A DNA stretch of 49,154 nt, taken from NCBI GenBank assembly GCA_018242665.1, contig JAFEBL010000044.1, positions 1-49,154 on the forward strand. The letters are read 5' to 3'. Shown here piece after piece: positions 18,917-27,303 of the stretch (within the stretch, counting starts at the first letter, position 1; every line of letters begins with the position of its first letter). Both the position numbers and the translations under genes were made by a program. A model generated the notes under the pieces. The model made no database searches and was not told the origin of the DNA. It worked only from the letters and a program-made list of their open reading frames with translations. The stretch is from Nitrospira sp. (lineage in GTDB: Bacteria > Nitrospirota > Nitrospiria > Nitrospirales > Nitrospiraceae).

Positions 18917-19888
18917 ATGCAAGAGCAGGTACGAAACAACAGACAAGGCCGCAGTCGGTGCCAGACCGCGTCTTTGTTAGGATTGGCGTTGGGGATCGTC
19001 GCGAGTATGGCCGTTCCCGTCCAGGCCAAGACGCACGATGTCCAGATGACGGCGGTGGAAACCGACATCGTCATCGATGGCGGCGGGGAAAAGTATGCGG
19101 CGTGGACCTTCAACGGCCAGTTTCCAGGGCCGGTCGTTCGCGTGACCGAGGGAGACACGATTAACTTCACCCTGACGAATCCGGCGACTAACAAAAATCC
19201 GCATGCGATGGATTTTCACGCAGCGGAAATCGATTTCTTGAAAAATTATCGAGCCGTCAATGCCGGTGAGAGCATCAGCTTCACCTTCGTGGCCAAGAAG
19301 CCGGGAGTGTTTTTCTACCACTGCGGGGCGCCACCGATGATTCAACATGTCGCGCGCGGCATGTTCGGCGCGATCATCGTCGATCCGAAGGATGCGCATG
19401 TGTGGCCGAAAGCCGATCGTGAATATGTCCTGGTGCAGTCGGAGTACTACAAGAATCCGAACGATGTGCAGGCCATGTTTGACCGGAAGTACGACGGGGT
19501 CATGTTCAACGGCGGCATCTTCAAATATCACCCGTTCGTGACCGGCGGTGGGAAATTGGATGCCAAGCCGGGTGAGCGCGTGCGCATCTATTTCGTCAAT
19601 GCGGGACCGAACGAGTTTTCCTCGTTCCACCCCATCGGCGAGATTTGGGACAACGTGTATGAAAGCGGCAATCCAGCAAATAACCTGAAGGGCGTGCAGA
19701 CGTATGTCGTGGGTCCCGGCAGCGCCGCCACCTTTGATGTGGTCGTGGAATCCGCGGGTGCCTATCCGCTGGTGACCCACTCACTGACAGGTGCATTGCG
19801 CGGAGCGATTGCGGTGTTGCTGGCAGGGCCGGATGCGAAACCGGCGCCGCTGATGCCGATGGTGCCGTGGGAATTGCCGGCGAAGTAG
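18917..19888 (+). CDS. nirK: Copper-containing nitrite reductase (NirK)
   Basis: 323 residues; reduces nitrite to nitric oxide in the periplasm. AGGAGG lies five bases before the ATG. A signal peptide ends VPVQA (about residue 37). Two cupredoxin domains follow. Type 1 copper: H96, C136, H144, M149. Type 2 copper: H101, H135 and H288. Catalytic pair: D99 in HAMDFHAAE and H238 in FHPIGEIWD. So every ligand is visible. The loop between C136 and H144 (CGAPPMIQH) is short compared with the Alcaligenes-type enzyme. In nitrite oxidisers NirK is thought to work on NO/nitrite balance rather than full denitrification; that role is inferred. It is preceded by a Crp/Fnr gene and a palindromic operator. 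Confidence 0.93.
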   Translation: MQEQVRNNRQGRSRCQTASLLGLALGIVASMAVPVQAKTHDVQMTAVETDIVIDGGGEKYAAWTFNGQFPGPVVRVTEGDTINFTLTNPATNKNPHAMDFHAAEIDFLKNYRAVNAGESISFTFVAKKPGVFFYHCGAPPMIQHVARGMFGAIIVDPKDAHVWPKADREYVLVQSEYYKNPNDVQAMFDRKYDGVMFNGGIFKYHPFVTGGGKLDAKPGERVRIYFVNAGPNEFSSFHPIGEIWDNVYESGNPANNLKGVQTYVVGPGSAATFDVVVESAGAYPLVTHSLTGALRGAIAVLLAGPDAKPAPLMPMVPWELPAK

Positions 19889-19910
19889 GACCGATACGTG
19901 GATTGAACAA

Positions 19911-19939
19911 GCCCAGCCGGCCTTTGAGGCCGGCTGGGC
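19911..19939. terminator. Strong stem-loop after nirK
   Basis: A perfect twelve-base-pair stem, GCCCAGCCGGCC and GGCCGGCTGGGC, with a five-base loop, 23 bases after the nirK stop. No T-run follows on the plus strand, so it may act as an mRNA-stabilising or partial termination structure separating high nirK expression from the genes behind it. Confidence 0.5.
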
Positions 19940-20000
19940 GGGGGGCATGTCATCGTGAAGAATACCTTCGTGCCGGGATTATGGCCGATGGGAGATGCCT

Positions 20001-20348
20001 ATGCGATATCCTGTGATGAGACGATGGTGCATCCTGCTGAGCTTCGCAGGCCTGCCGAATCCAGCCGTTGCCGAAACCTTACAGGAGCGCGTGGCGCTTT
20101 CCTTGTCAGGACCCGATTGTTCCGCTCAACACCCGTCCATCGTCGCGGCGCTGACCCGGATTCCCGGCGTCGCCCGGGTGGATGTGCAGAGCGTCCCTGA
20201 GCACGCGTTGGTTGACGTACAGAGCGGGGCCATCGGCCCGGATGAACTCCGGGAGGCGGCGAGCCGTGCGCTCACCGCATCTCGCCGTTGTCAGATCGAG
20301 ATCATGAAGTCCTGCATCACGGCCGATCAGTTGTCGGCCCACCCGTGA
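20001..20348 (+). CDS. Small exported protein resembling a heavy-metal-associated domain without CxxC
   Basis: 115 residues. The ATG at 20001 is favoured (GGGAG six bases upstream) over an ATG two codons earlier. A signal peptide precedes AVAETLQ (cleavage near residue 25). The mature part follows the HMA/MerP pattern (VALSLSGPDCSAQ, then IPGVARVDVQSVPEHALVDV), but the metal pair GMxCxxC is reduced to GPDC with only C40; C97 and C105 occur near the end. It could be a copper-handling partner of NirK or a structural HMA-like fold that no longer binds metal. The assignment rests on pattern, so it is moderate. Confidence 0.55.
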   Translation: MRYPVMRRWCILLSFAGLPNPAVAETLQERVALSLSGPDCSAQHPSIVAALTRIPGVARVDVQSVPEHALVDVQSGAIGPDELREAASRALTASRRCQIEIMKSCITADQLSAHP

Positions 20349-20409
20349 CCAGGTCTTGCAATGGCCTGACGATTCGGAGAGACTTGCGACGCACCGTCAA
20401 TGAGCCATC

Positions 20410-21039
20410 ATGCCTGCGACCAGAGCCCTGGGAACATTCGGCAGACTGGTGATCCGCCGCCTGACAGCGGCGGTGAGTCTCTGGATCTTGTTGGCTCCTC
20501 CCGTGATCGCCCAGGAAGCGGCGCTCGAATTTCCTATCCGCCCATTCAACGTCGATGTGATGCTGCGCCAGCAGACCTTCGCCCCGGACGACCGCGAGAT
20601 CGGCGTGCAGCTGGGGATTACGGCCCTGCGGTACGGCAATGTGGAAGTGCGGACCATCTATCAGTACTTCAGTATCCATTCTCAGGAATTTAAGACCGAC
20701 CAGCATTCGGTGTTTCTGAATCCCCGGTGGAACAACTTCATCGACATCTTGGATTTTCCCAAACATAAACCAATCAGCCGCCTCATCCGCCATGCGTTGT
20801 TTGGTCCATTGGAAGACCGGGCCGTGCCCTACATCGGCGCGCTGGCCGGAGGCGTGTTGCCGGGGCCCGGAAACCGAGCGCCGGGGCATCTGATCGGCGG
20901 GCAAGTGGGAGTGCGGTTTCCAGTGGCGCAGAGCCTCTCAGTCGATATCAGCGTGCAATACAGTCAGTATGGCGTGGATTTTCGAGGCGACGCGGGGCAG
21001 GCACAACAATGGGTGTTTCTGACGGGGGTTCGGTTCTAA
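20410..21039 (+). CDS. Predicted outer-membrane protein with eight-strand-like barrel pattern
   Basis: 209 residues. Signal peptide to about residue 34 (ending PPVIAQEA). The rest alternates polar and hydrophobic residues in strand-like runs (for example IGVQLGITALRYGNVEVRTIYQYF and SLSVDISVQYSQYG) and ends in a C-terminal Phe (FLTGVRF), the signature recognised by the Bam machinery. Its stop overlaps the start of the next gene (TAATG), so the two are coupled. No family recognised; likely a small outer-membrane barrel of unknown substrate in the nirK gene group. Confidence 0.65.
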   Translation: MPATRALGTFGRLVIRRLTAAVSLWILLAPPVIAQEAALEFPIRPFNVDVMLRQQTFAPDDREIGVQLGITALRYGNVEVRTIYQYFSIHSQEFKTDQHSVFLNPRWNNFIDILDFPKHKPISRLIRHALFGPLEDRAVPYIGALAGGVLPGPGNRAPGHLIGGQVGVRFPVAQSLSVDISVQYSQYGVDFRGDAGQAQQWVFLTGVRF

Positions 21040-22070
21040 TGTGGTGGTTGCGGTACCAGGTCGCTATGCTGATCCTGCTTGGCTTGCTGTTGCCTGGCTG
21101 CGGGCTCCTCATCGACGCAGTCGAACAGATCTGGCCGGTGACTGGCAACCGGGTCGAGATTATTTGTGAGCGCGAACGGGTGCAAGTCGGCCTGACGATG
21201 GAGCCGTTTCGACCCTTCGTCTTCCCGACCATCTGGACAGACGAAGGCGCCAGGGTAACCGGGTTGGACGTGGAATTGATCAAAGCGATGACCGACGAAC
21301 TCTCGCGACGCTGCGGTCGCCCGATCACGCCTGTCCTTCACCTGGTACGGTTTCGGGACCTCTTCAGGCTCCTCAACGAAGGGCATTTGGATTGGTTTGT
21401 GTCGGCCGTCGCGACCAATACGCCCGCGCCTTCTCGCGCCGGGGTGGCCTACTCACTCCCCTACTTTTACGGCGGCGGCATCAGCGGGATCACAAGGAGC
21501 CCCGCCGTGATCGACCGGGCGCAAGCGAATGTCAGAGAGCAGGCGCGGCACCCCGCGGCCGACAGGCTGGCCGCGACCAGCCACGCATTGGATGGGCTGA
21601 CCATCGCGGTGCAGGATGAAACCAGCGCCTATTACTACGCCGAAGCGAATTTGCGCGCCAACCGCCTGGTGGTGTGTGACTCGTTGCCCGCGGCCTTCGA
21701 ATATGCCGACGCGCAGAGCGAGCCACGCATCGACCTCATCCTGGGTGCGCAACCGGTACTGGAGTATATGGTCAAGCGGGTTCGGAAGGACTGGGCACTG
21801 CTCACCCGTGACACCGGGCAGCCGCTGTTTCTGACCAAGGCTGACTATAGCGTCGTCGTGGCCGAGGAAAGTTACCGCCTCCGGTGGCTCCTGAACGACC
21901 TGTTGCTGAAGTTGGACGAATCGGGCCGGCTTCGCGAGATGCGGACCCGGTGGCTCGACGAGGACTATGCGTTTCCGCGTCGCGCCTCGTTGGAAGGATT
22001 GCCGTTTGATGTGGAGAAAATGGCGGCGCACTATGTGCAGGGAACCTGTCGCCTGAAACCCATATCGTGA
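21039..22070 (+). CDS. Periplasmic solute-binding lipoprotein (SBP family 3-like)
   Basis: 343 residues from the ATG at 21039, chosen because it overlaps the preceding stop and starts the lipoprotein signal ending LLLPGC (C21). The body has the layout of family 3 solute-binding proteins: VQVGLTMEPFRPFVFPT, then GLDVELIKAMTDEL, then DWFVSAVATNTPAPSRAGVAYSLPY, and a C-terminal lobe with VVVAEESYRLRWLLNDLLLKL. No transporter permease or ATPase gene is near, so it may be a sensor or a binding partner rather than a transport component. Ligand unknown. Confidence 0.75.
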   Translation: MWWLRYQVAMLILLGLLLPGCGLLIDAVEQIWPVTGNRVEIICERERVQVGLTMEPFRPFVFPTIWTDEGARVTGLDVELIKAMTDELSRRCGRPITPVLHLVRFRDLFRLLNEGHLDWFVSAVATNTPAPSRAGVAYSLPYFYGGGISGITRSPAVIDRAQANVREQARHPAADRLAATSHALDGLTIAVQDETSAYYYAEANLRANRLVVCDSLPAAFEYADAQSEPRIDLILGAQPVLEYMVKRVRKDWALLTRDTGQPLFLTKADYSVVVAEESYRLRWLLNDLLLKLDESGRLREMRTRWLDEDYAFPRRASLEGLPFDVEKMAAHYVQGTCRLKPIS

Positions 22071-22091
22071 ACCGCGAGAGAGGAGCGTTGC

Positions 22092-22847
22092 ATGAACAGT
22101 CGCACGGTGAGGAGGTTCATGGTTCTGCTGCTGTTGATCGTCCTGCCGCCGCCGGCCTGGTCGGTCGAGCGAGCCGAGGCGGAGGAAACGGCGCGGCTCC
22201 TGGCGAAACTGCTGGAATCCGGGCGTGCGGTGATCGAACGGCATCAATCTCTGATCGACGATCCGCACAAGGGAGACAAGGGGCTGACGCCGGAATTCTT
22301 TGAAGCTGAGTTGGTCCGGGAGTTTCGGGCCAAATCGGGCATCGATCTGACCGCGTTGTCGACGGCGCCGGTGTCCATCGTCATTCCTCCGCTCGCCAAG
22401 GAACTGCTGCCTGCCCTGGTGCAGGCCAGCCGCGACGTGGTGCGGGATGCGCAGGTCGTGATCAATCAACGGGGGATCGGATACAAAAATTTCATTCCGG
22501 CGACGTGGGGAAGTCAGGCCTCGGCGAGATTTTCCAAATCATCGCACGTTCGACTCAAGCAGACTGCGCTCGATGCGCGCAATCCAAAAAATGAACCGGA
22601 CGAGTATGAGGCCTCTGTGCTGAAATGGCTGGCCGGCAGGCCGCGTGCGGAAGCCTATGTCAGTGAGTTGACTGAAGAGGGACGGACCCTGCGCGTGGTG
22701 ATGCCGATTTACTATGCCAAAGACTGCCTGTCCTGCCATGGGGAGCCGAAGGGCGATCTCGATATCTCCGGTTATCCCAAGGACGGACATAAGGAGGGCG
22801 ATCTTGCCGGAGCCATCACGGTCACGGCGTCGCTGGGCCGCCGGTAA
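22092..22847 (+). CDS. Exported c-type heme protein, DUF3365/Tll0287-like
   Basis: 251 residues. Signal peptide ends PPPAWS (about residue 24). A PAS-like extracytoplasmic sensor fold of the DUF3365 type is suggested by the helical N-terminus, the FIPATWGSQASARF segment and the RVVMPIYYAKDCLSCHGEP end. The CLSCH motif (C212, C215, H216) is a heme c attachment site. Tll0287-type proteins are thought to sense redox or ligand state. It closes a five-gene rightward group headed by nirK, with 21 bases to the previous gene, so it may report nitrite, NO or oxygen state to the envelope. Function inferred. Confidence 0.75.
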   Translation: MNSRTVRRFMVLLLLIVLPPPAWSVERAEAEETARLLAKLLESGRAVIERHQSLIDDPHKGDKGLTPEFFEAELVREFRAKSGIDLTALSTAPVSIVIPPLAKELLPALVQASRDVVRDAQVVINQRGIGYKNFIPATWGSQASARFSKSSHVRLKQTALDARNPKNEPDEYEASVLKWLAGRPRAEAYVSELTEEGRTLRVVMPIYYAKDCLSCHGEPKGDLDISGYPKDGHKEGDLAGAITVTASLGRR

Positions 22848-22892
22848 TCGGCAGAGCCTGGTCACAGCCAATGCATCAGAGGCGTTTTCTTG

Positions 22893-23210
22893 TCAGGGGT
22901 TCGGCGCGACGAAGACGAGCACTCTCAGGCGTTGGCCGGTATGGTTCTTCACGCCATGTTCTTCCCCCGCGGCGGCCATCGTGCCCTGTCCCGGTTTCAA
23001 CACCTGCTTTTCCGAACCGACTTGAAACGTGCCCTCGCCCTCGAGCACGATGTAGACCTTGTCCTGTTCGCCGTGGATGTGCCCCTTCTGTTCCTGCCCC
23101 GGTTCAAAACAATAGACGTCGCAAAAAAAACGGGACGTTTGGAATAAATTGTTCTTCTTCATTTTCTCCGGGCTGAACTGCTGGATATCCGAGAGGGCGA
23201 TGACTTTCAT
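22893..23210 (-). CDS. Cupin-domain protein
   Basis: 105 residues from the ATG at 23210. The start is set by a four-base ATGA overlap with the stop of the upstream gene. Single cupin barrel: motif 1 region GHIHGEQDKVYIVLEGEGTF (His, His, Glu ligands) and motif 2 around PGQGTMAAAGEEHGVKN (His). Metal-binding sugar isomerase, dioxygenase or regulator are all possible. Coupled to the HdrB/SdhE-like gene, it may be an accessory to that protein. Confidence 0.8.
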   Translation of the reverse strand: MKVIALSDIQQFSPEKMKKNNLFQTSRFFCDVYCFEPGQEQKGHIHGEQDKVYIVLEGEGTFQVGSEKQVLKPGQGTMAAAGEEHGVKNHTGQRLRVLVFVAPNP

Positions 23211-24130
23211 GTCGTAGGCTCCGAGCGTCTGGGTGAATGTTCTGTGTGACGTGACTCTAGGCCAGTCACGATGCGATCGACTGAAATCAGGTGGCGCGAA
23301 AGCCCCAGGTCCTGAGCGGCAATTCCCATGGCCAGGCCCAGCAGTTGCGGGAGATGGAGAATCGGTAGGTTGAGCGCGGTCTTGACCGCCCGCCCCGCCC
23401 GTTCCTGGTAAATGTCGAGACTCATATGGCACAGCGGGCAGGGTGTGACCATAAAGTCCGCGCCGTGGTCACGCGCATCTTTCATATTGGTGCCGGCCAT
23501 GGCGACTGCGATGGCTTCCTTTTCCAAAATGATGGGGAACCCGCAACATTTGGTGCGGCCTGCGTAAGCCACCGGTTCACCCCCGACGGCGCGAATGATT
23601 TTTTCCAGCGAGCTGGGGTTTTCGGGATCATCGAAGCCCAATTCCCATGAAGGGCGCAGCATATAGCAGCCGTAAAACGGCGCGATGCGAAAGTCATGAA
23701 ACGGCGCACTCACCGCCTGAGTCACGCGAGTCAGTCCGAGATCGCGCACGGCAATCCAAAGGAGATGCTTGACCTGGACGCCGCCGCCGTAGGTGATGCC
23801 GTCCTGTGCCAGAATCTTATTCACCCGCTCAAGGGTTGCCGGTTCGTTTTTCAGGCGTCGATTGGCCGCGCTCATCACTCCCTGGCAGGTGCCGCAGATG
23901 GTCATGACGTCGAGCCCCATGCGTTCGGCCTGGGCGAAGGTGCGGGCGTTGAGGGCGAGGGCGAGATCCGGGTCCGCCTCCCCGATCACCCCGGCGCCAC
24001 AGCAGGAGGAAGCGGCCAGTTCGACGACCTCGATGCCAAGGCGGCCGACAATGGCCATGGTGGATTGATAGAGTTCAGGTGTGGCGCCCTTGGCGGCGCA
24101 ACCGGGATAGAGGGCAAATTTCAGCGGCAT
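23207..24130 (-). CDS. CCG-domain iron-sulfur protein (HdrB/SdhE-like)
   Basis: 307 residues with two complete cysteine-rich CCG domains: C11, C43-C44, C79, C82 and C155, C195-C196, C231, C234. This spacing binds noncubane [4Fe-4S] clusters in heterodisulfide reductase subunit B and in the SdhE subunit of type-E succinate dehydrogenases. A C-terminal helix follows, and no membrane segment is seen. The window also has an SdhB with a matching type-E feature, 10 kb away, so SdhE is a good candidate; a role in another CoB-CoM-like or lactate/glycolate redox complex is possible. It overlaps the cupin gene by four bases. Confidence 0.85.
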   Translation of the reverse strand: MPLKFALYPGCAAKGATPELYQSTMAIVGRLGIEVVELAASSCCGAGVIGEADPDLALALNARTFAQAERMGLDVMTICGTCQGVMSAANRRLKNEPATLERVNKILAQDGITYGGGVQVKHLLWIAVRDLGLTRVTQAVSAPFHDFRIAPFYGCYMLRPSWELGFDDPENPSSLEKIIRAVGGEPVAYAGRTKCCGFPIILEKEAIAVAMAGTNMKDARDHGADFMVTPCPLCHMSLDIYQERAGRAVKTALNLPILHLPQLLGLAMGIAAQDLGLSRHLISVDRIVTGLESRHTEHSPRRSEPTT

Positions 24131-24164
24131 AGGTCCCGTCTGGTTGTGGTCCGGTCTGTCGGCG

Positions 24165-24261
24165 TCACCATAACGTATTTCCGCTTCCGATGAACAGCGC
24201 CGGGTCGAACGAGCGCGACCATTCGCAGAAATACGGCGTCAGGTTGCCGTGCCGGCCTGGG
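24165..24261 (-). pseudogene. Possible 3' remnant of a gene upstream of the HdrB-like gene
   Basis: A minus-strand frame stays open from inside the coiled-coil gene to a TGA at 24165 and has high third-position GC. It reads like the tail of a protein (NPGRHGNLTPYFCEWSRSFD, ending in ...GSGNTLW), with no start codon. It is not recognised and could be chance. Confidence 0.2.
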
Positions 24262-24789
24262 TTACGGCAGTTTGGACACCGTCTCGTTGTAACTTGTTTT
24301 CAAATCGTCCAAAGTCCGATTCAGGTTCTCTTTCAGTTTGCTCCAGGCTGAACTGGTCGACCGGCTTACTTCGTCGAACTGCTTGCGCGCCTCGTCTTTC
24401 TTGCGGTCGAGATCCTGTAGGGCTTTTTGCATCTCTGCTCGGGCCTCCACCGAGGCGGCGTTGGTCTTTTTTTGCAACTCCGCGATCTTGCGCTGCATCT
24501 CCGTCAATTCGGCCTGGAACGATTTCTCTAACGCCTCTTTTTGTTGGAGCGTGTACTGCTTGGTGGACTCAACCGCTTCCTTCGTGTCCCGGACAACTTT
24601 TTCCGTGGCGGACGGCTGCGGCTGATCCGACGCGGCGAACCCCTCGGTGGTGACGGTGGCCAGCGACGGGCCCACCACGACGCCACAGAGTAGGACGCGT
24701 CCGATCAGTCCGCGGATGGGCCGGCCCTGATGAGGCCGTCGGCAGAACGGGACCGCTCCCGGCACGAAAATCTTCAATCCCATGAGCAT
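24262..24789 (-). CDS. Exported coiled-coil protein, function unknown
   Basis: 175 residues. A membrane segment or signal peptide (IRGLIGRVLLCGVVVGPSLA) lies at about 26-45, ending before TEGFAASD. The rest is charged and helical, with heptad patterns of Leu, Met and Ala (FQAELTEMQRKIAELQKK) that predict a long coiled coil, ending TVSKLP. Starts at 24789 or 24783 are both possible. It is divergent from the HDOD gene. It may be a periplasmic spacer or stress protein; no family is recognised. Confidence 0.6.
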   Translation of the reverse strand: MLMGLKIFVPGAVPFCRRPHQGRPIRGLIGRVLLCGVVVGPSLATVTTEGFAASDQPQPSATEKVVRDTKEAVESTKQYTLQQKEALEKSFQAELTEMQRKIAELQKKTNAASVEARAEMQKALQDLDRKKDEARKQFDEVSRSTSSAWSKLKENLNRTLDDLKTSYNETVSKLP

Positions 24790-24826
24790 GTTCTCTGCCC
24801 TTTCTCTCTTCTCCGGGCGGTTAAGG

Positions 24827-24849
24827 TTTTCGGCAAAAAGAGCCGAAAA
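24827..24849. repeat. Inverted repeat between divergent genes
   Basis: Perfect eight-base arms TTTTCGGC (24827-24834) and GCCGAAAA (24842-24849) with a seven-base A-rich loop. It sits between the divergent coiled-coil and HDOD genes. It could be an operator shared by both; the pairing is short for a terminator. Confidence 0.4.
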
Positions 24850-24899
24850 GGATCTACAACGACGAGCATCCCGTAACCTTGATCTGTGGTGGAAGGCCT

Positions 24900-25769
24900 A
24901 TGAGCGGTGAACTTCCTCAAACGACTCCCCCCGTTCCTACCGATCCCTTGGAACAACTCCTGATTGAGCGCATTCGCAAAGGTGCGATCGAACTGCCGCT
25001 GTTGCCGCAGGTCGCTTCTCGCATTCTGGCGATGGTCTACGATCCCGACGCGGAGGCGGCCAAACTCGCCGCCTTGATTCACCAGGATCAAGCCCTGGCT
25101 GCCCATGTGATCCGTATCGCCAACTCCCCGGCCTATATGACGCGCAATCCGGTCGTCTCGCTTCAGCATGCCGTGTCCATGCTGGGCATGAACCTGATGT
25201 CCGAGCTCGCCTTTTCCGCATCCATCAAAGGCAGCGCCTTCAAAGTGCCGGGATGGGATGATGAAGTCAAGGGGCTCTGGCACTATTCGCTGGCCAGCGG
25301 CGCCTATGCCAAAGAAATTGCGCGCATGCGGCGGTTCAACGTCGAAAGCGCCTACCTGTGCGGCCTCCTGCATGGGATCGGTCGTCCCGTGGTCTTGCAG
25401 ACCCTGGTCGCCCTCTCGAAAGAGCAAGGCACGACTCTCAGCAAGGAATCGCTCCATCAACTCTTGGACGGCTACTACATCCAAGTGGGGCTTCTGGTCG
25501 CGGACGAATGGGGATTGCCACCGCCGGTGGTGGAATCCATCGGGTTTCACGTGGACTATCACTACGCCAAAACCGCAAAGCAGGAATGCATGACCACCTG
25601 CCTCGCCGGACGAATGGCGAAACATTTCCTCGATCCGGACACTATGGATGAAGCGACCCTGCGCGAGCATGCGGTCTTTGCCGATCTGAACCTGTACCCC
25701 AAAGATATCGATGCGCTCTTGGCCCACAAGGACAAGGTCCAAGCCGTCGTGGAGGCGATGCCGCTGTGA
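24900..25769 (+). CDS. HDOD-domain signalling protein
   Basis: 289 residues from the ATG at 24900, which has GGAAGG just upstream; a start seven codons earlier is less likely. HDOD proteins are HD-like but lack phosphohydrolase residues and serve as output or scaffolding domains in signalling. Seen: LPLLPQVASRIL near the start, LIHQDQALAAHVIRIANSPAY, AVSMLGMNLMSELAF, and a central YLCGLLHGIGRPVVLQ. No receiver or kinase domain is fused. It overlaps the next gene by four bases (GTGA), so the two are co-translated. Confidence 0.85.
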   Translation: MSGELPQTTPPVPTDPLEQLLIERIRKGAIELPLLPQVASRILAMVYDPDAEAAKLAALIHQDQALAAHVIRIANSPAYMTRNPVVSLQHAVSMLGMNLMSELAFSASIKGSAFKVPGWDDEVKGLWHYSLASGAYAKEIARMRRFNVESAYLCGLLHGIGRPVVLQTLVALSKEQGTTLSKESLHQLLDGYYIQVGLLVADEWGLPPPVVESIGFHVDYHYAKTAKQECMTTCLAGRMAKHFLDPDTMDEATLREHAVFADLNLYPKDIDALLAHKDKVQAVVEAMPL

Positions 25770-27187
25770 TACCGACGAGCGCCTATGACATTGTCGTGGT
25801 CGGCAGCGGACCGGCGGGCCAAAAGGCCGCGATCCAGGGCGCCAAAGCCGGCAAGAAGGTCGTGCTGATCGAGCAGGAACCGGGTATCGGCGGGAATTGT
25901 GTCTATCGAGGCACCATCCCCAGCAAAACGCTCCGTGAGACGGCGCTCCAGTTCGAGCGGCTCAAACGGTCGAACGAAGTGTTCGAGGGCCGCCTGCGTC
26001 TCGACCTGCCAATGACTGTGCTCCTCCATCGCCTGGACGAAGTGGTCAAGGCCCACGAATGTTATATGGCTGGGCAACTCACGCGCAACGGCGTCACATA
26101 CCGGCACGGCCGTGCGCGGCTCCTCTCGCCTCATGAAGTCCAGCTGGAAACCGTCGATGGCGCTTGTCAAACCCTCACGGCGGACACGATCATATTGGCG
26201 ACCGGTTCCCGGCCATCGTCGATTCCTGGTATCCCCGTTGACCATGAACATGTCCTGGATAGCGATTCGATCCTCTCGATGATCTATCTCCCCCGTTCGT
26301 TGACCATTTTAGGCGGCGGCGTCATCGCCTGCGAATATGCGTCGACCTTTGCGCTGTTGGGGGTGGAGGTGACCATCATCGATCGGGGCAAACGGCCGTT
26401 GCCCTTCATGGATCAGGACATCGTCGACGTGTTTCAGCGCAGCATCGAGCGTCAGGGGGGACGGTTCTATTCCGGCCAGACGGTCACCGAAGTGGCTTGG
26501 GATGGCGTCTCTTCCGTGGTAGCCCGGCTCGCGAACGGGATGGCCGTCAAGAGTGAAAAAATGCTGGTGGCGCTGGGCCGGCAACCGAACGTCGAGGAGT
26601 TGAATCTGGAAGCGGCGGGACTGTCGCTCGACGACAAGGGGCATATCCCGGTGAACGATTACGGGCAGACCGCAGTGCCCCACATTTTTGCTGCCGGCGA
26701 TATGTTGGGGCGGCCGCCCGCCTTGGCTTCCCAGGCCATGGAAGACGGCCGGCGAGCTGTCAGCCATGCGTTGGGGCTGCCGGTCGGAGATTCGGTCATT
26801 CAGGTTCCCATCGGCATCTATACGATTCCGGAAATCGCCTCCATCGGTTTGGATGAGGAACAGGCGGCGGCTCGCTACCGGGGTCCGATCATCGGCCGCG
26901 CGCCGTTTACGGAAATTGCCAAGGGGCAGATCACTGGCGCCTGCGACGGGCTCTTGAAGCTGGTTGCCGATCCATCCGGGGAGCGCCTGCTGGGCGTGCA
27001 AATCGTCGGTGAGCATGCGACGGAACTGATTCATCTTGGGCAAATGGCACTACAGGACGGGGCGAACATCGATCGCTTTATCGACACCATTTTTGGGTTT
27101 CCCACCTTTGCCGAAGCCTACCGTGTCGCCGCCCTGGATATTCTGGGGCAACGCCGTAAACGGCAGGAACAGCCCAAAGCCGCGTAA
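25766..27187 (+). CDS. sthA: Soluble pyridine nucleotide transhydrogenase (SthA)
   Basis: 473 residues. Flavoprotein moving hydride between NADPH and NAD in the cytoplasm. FAD motif VVGSGPAGQKAA at the N-terminus, NAD(P) motif ILGGGVIACEYASTFA in the middle, and FAAGDM near residue 310. The lipoamide-dehydrogenase fold lacks the redox disulfide: the CxxxxC position reads CVYRGT (C45 with T50), as in SthA, so mercuric reductase or dihydrolipoamide dehydrogenase are excluded. The GTG start overlaps the HDOD stop. Role: NADPH/NADH balance. Confidence 0.9.
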   Translation: MIPTSAYDIVVVGSGPAGQKAAIQGAKAGKKVVLIEQEPGIGGNCVYRGTIPSKTLRETALQFERLKRSNEVFEGRLRLDLPMTVLLHRLDEVVKAHECYMAGQLTRNGVTYRHGRARLLSPHEVQLETVDGACQTLTADTIILATGSRPSSIPGIPVDHEHVLDSDSILSMIYLPRSLTILGGGVIACEYASTFALLGVEVTIIDRGKRPLPFMDQDIVDVFQRSIERQGGRFYSGQTVTEVAWDGVSSVVARLANGMAVKSEKMLVALGRQPNVEELNLEAAGLSLDDKGHIPVNDYGQTAVPHIFAAGDMLGRPPALASQAMEDGRRAVSHALGLPVGDSVIQVPIGIYTIPEIASIGLDEEQAAARYRGPIIGRAPFTEIAKGQITGACDGLLKLVADPSGERLLGVQIVGEHATELIHLGQMALQDGANIDRFIDTIFGFPTFAEAYRVAALDILGQRRKRQEQPKAA

Positions 27188-27235
27188 CCTGTCCCCGCGC
27201 ATGTCCTCCGCTGCTCTCTGCACGCCCCTCCCGCT

Positions 27236-27265
27236 TTGACCCACAGACCCTATCTGCGCTACTCT
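27236..27265 (+). promoter_or_regulatory. Possible promoter of the TPR-oxygenase gene
   Basis: TTGACC (27236-27241, five of six) and TACTCT (27260-27265, three of six) with 18 bases between. The gene has a strong ribosome site (AGGAGGG) before the ATG at 27304. Confidence 0.35.
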
Positions 27266-27303
27266 CCGAGTCGGCCGGTCTTCCGACACAGGAGGGAGCG
27301 CGC

